A stretch of DNA of 5,420 nucleotides from Pseudomonadota bacterium (GTDB lineage Bacteria > Pseudomonadota > Alphaproteobacteria > Acetobacterales > Acetobacteraceae): assembly GCA_021785335.1 (NCBI GenBank), contig JAJYFW010000157.1, positions 1 to 5,420 on the forward strand. The letters are read 5' to 3'. This document shows, in pieces, positions 5,234-5,420 of this stretch. The notes beneath the pieces were generated by a model. That model was not told where the DNA came from. It was given only the letters and a program-made list of their open reading frames with translations, and did no database searches. A program made the translations under genes and the position numbers. How positions within the stretch are numbered: position 1 is the stretch's first letter; each line of letters starts with the position of its first letter.

Positions 5234-5420
5234 ATGATCACATCCCAACAGATGAAGGCGGCGCGGGCCCTGCTCGGGATCGACCAGCGGGAACTGGCGC
5301 GCCTTTCCGGCGTCTCGCTGCCGACGATCCAGCGCATGGAGGCGAGCGAGGGCGTCGTCCGCGCCGTGGTGCATTCGCTCGACAAGGTCGTCAAGGCGAT
5401 CAACCAGGCGGGCGTGGAAC
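5234..5420 (+). CDS. Small XRE-family helix-turn-helix regulator, 5' part (runs off the window)
   Basis: The first 62 residues of a DNA-binding protein continuing past the right edge. Residues 4-16 (SQQMKAARALLGI) and the helix-turn-helix at about 17-36 (DQRELARLSGVSLPTIQRME) fit the Cro/C1-type HTH fold. The later stretch SLDKVVKAINQAGVE matches the end of very small XRE regulators, which typically finish within another 10-20 residues after an AGVEF(I) motif. It is likely a dimeric transcription repressor. No Shine-Dalgarno sequence precedes ATG 5234, and the candidate -10 is 14 bases upstream, so the mRNA may be leaderless or nearly so. A second ATG at 5252 also lacks one and would cut into helix 1. 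The palindrome touching the start suggests autoregulation. Targets outside the window cannot be seen. Confidence 0.85.
   Translation, partial: MITSQQMKAARALLGIDQRELARLSGVSLPTIQRMEASEGVVRAVVHSLDKVVKAINQAGVE

Noticed and set aside
1..5420. A defence system, toxin-antitoxin pair, mobile element or CRISPR array
   Set aside because: No nuclease, toxin, transposase, integrase or repeat array is visible. The small XRE gene could in principle be an antitoxin, but the upstream neighbour is a complete GNAT enzyme of the RimL-like subgroup, much longer (230 residues) than typical GNAT toxins and paired with an XRE rather than the usual RHH antitoxin, and the downstream side is outside the window.

Overview
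The window is high-GC DNA (roughly two thirds G+C by eye) from a bacterium, most likely an alphaproteobacterium. That placement rests on codon use, sparse TTGnnn-type promoters, a short XRE regulator of a kind common in that class, and the ClpB/DenD variants. It is a guess from style, not from a marker gene. I see no rRNA, tRNA, CRISPR array, insertion sequence, integrase or phage gene, and no convincing novel multi-gene system. It reads as an ordinary chromosomal segment of single-gene units with some notable small regulatory structures.

Layout: (1) bases 1-678 (+) hold the last 225 residues of the disaggregase ClpB, followed by a 13-bp hairpin. (2) Bases 739-957 (-) encode a 72-residue glycine-zipper lipoprotein, convergent with clpB. 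(3) Bases 958-1402 are a gene-free, relatively AT-rich spacer. It holds a 10-bp inverted repeat (1261-1298) and an intrinsic-terminator-like hairpin with a T-run (1332-1364), just ahead of (4) a 505-residue, 14-helix DHA2-type MFS exporter (1403-2920, +). (5) Convergent with the exporter is an SDR-type sugar-acid dehydrogenase resembling D-erythronate dehydrogenase DenD (2988-3944, -). (6) Upstream of it on the same strand is a secreted CHRD-domain protein (3988-4398, -). The 43-base gap between them contains most of a perfect 14-bp inverted repeat that swallows the denD ribosome-binding site and start region. (7) A GNAT acetyltransferase (4485-5177, +) is divergent from the CHRD gene. (8) At the right edge is the 5' part of a small XRE-family regulator (5234 to beyond 5420, +), with a palindromic operator candidate ending one base before its ATG.

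The genes do not form an obvious common pathway: protein quality control, envelope lipoprotein, efflux, sugar-acid oxidation, a secreted CHRD protein, acetylation and regulation. The only plausible co-transcribed pair is CHRD-denD, and the hairpin between them would set how far they are coupled. The observations most worth following are the three non-coding structures: the exporter leader (1261-1364), the CHRD/denD hairpin (3945-3980), and the XRE operator with its apparently leaderless start (5211-5236).
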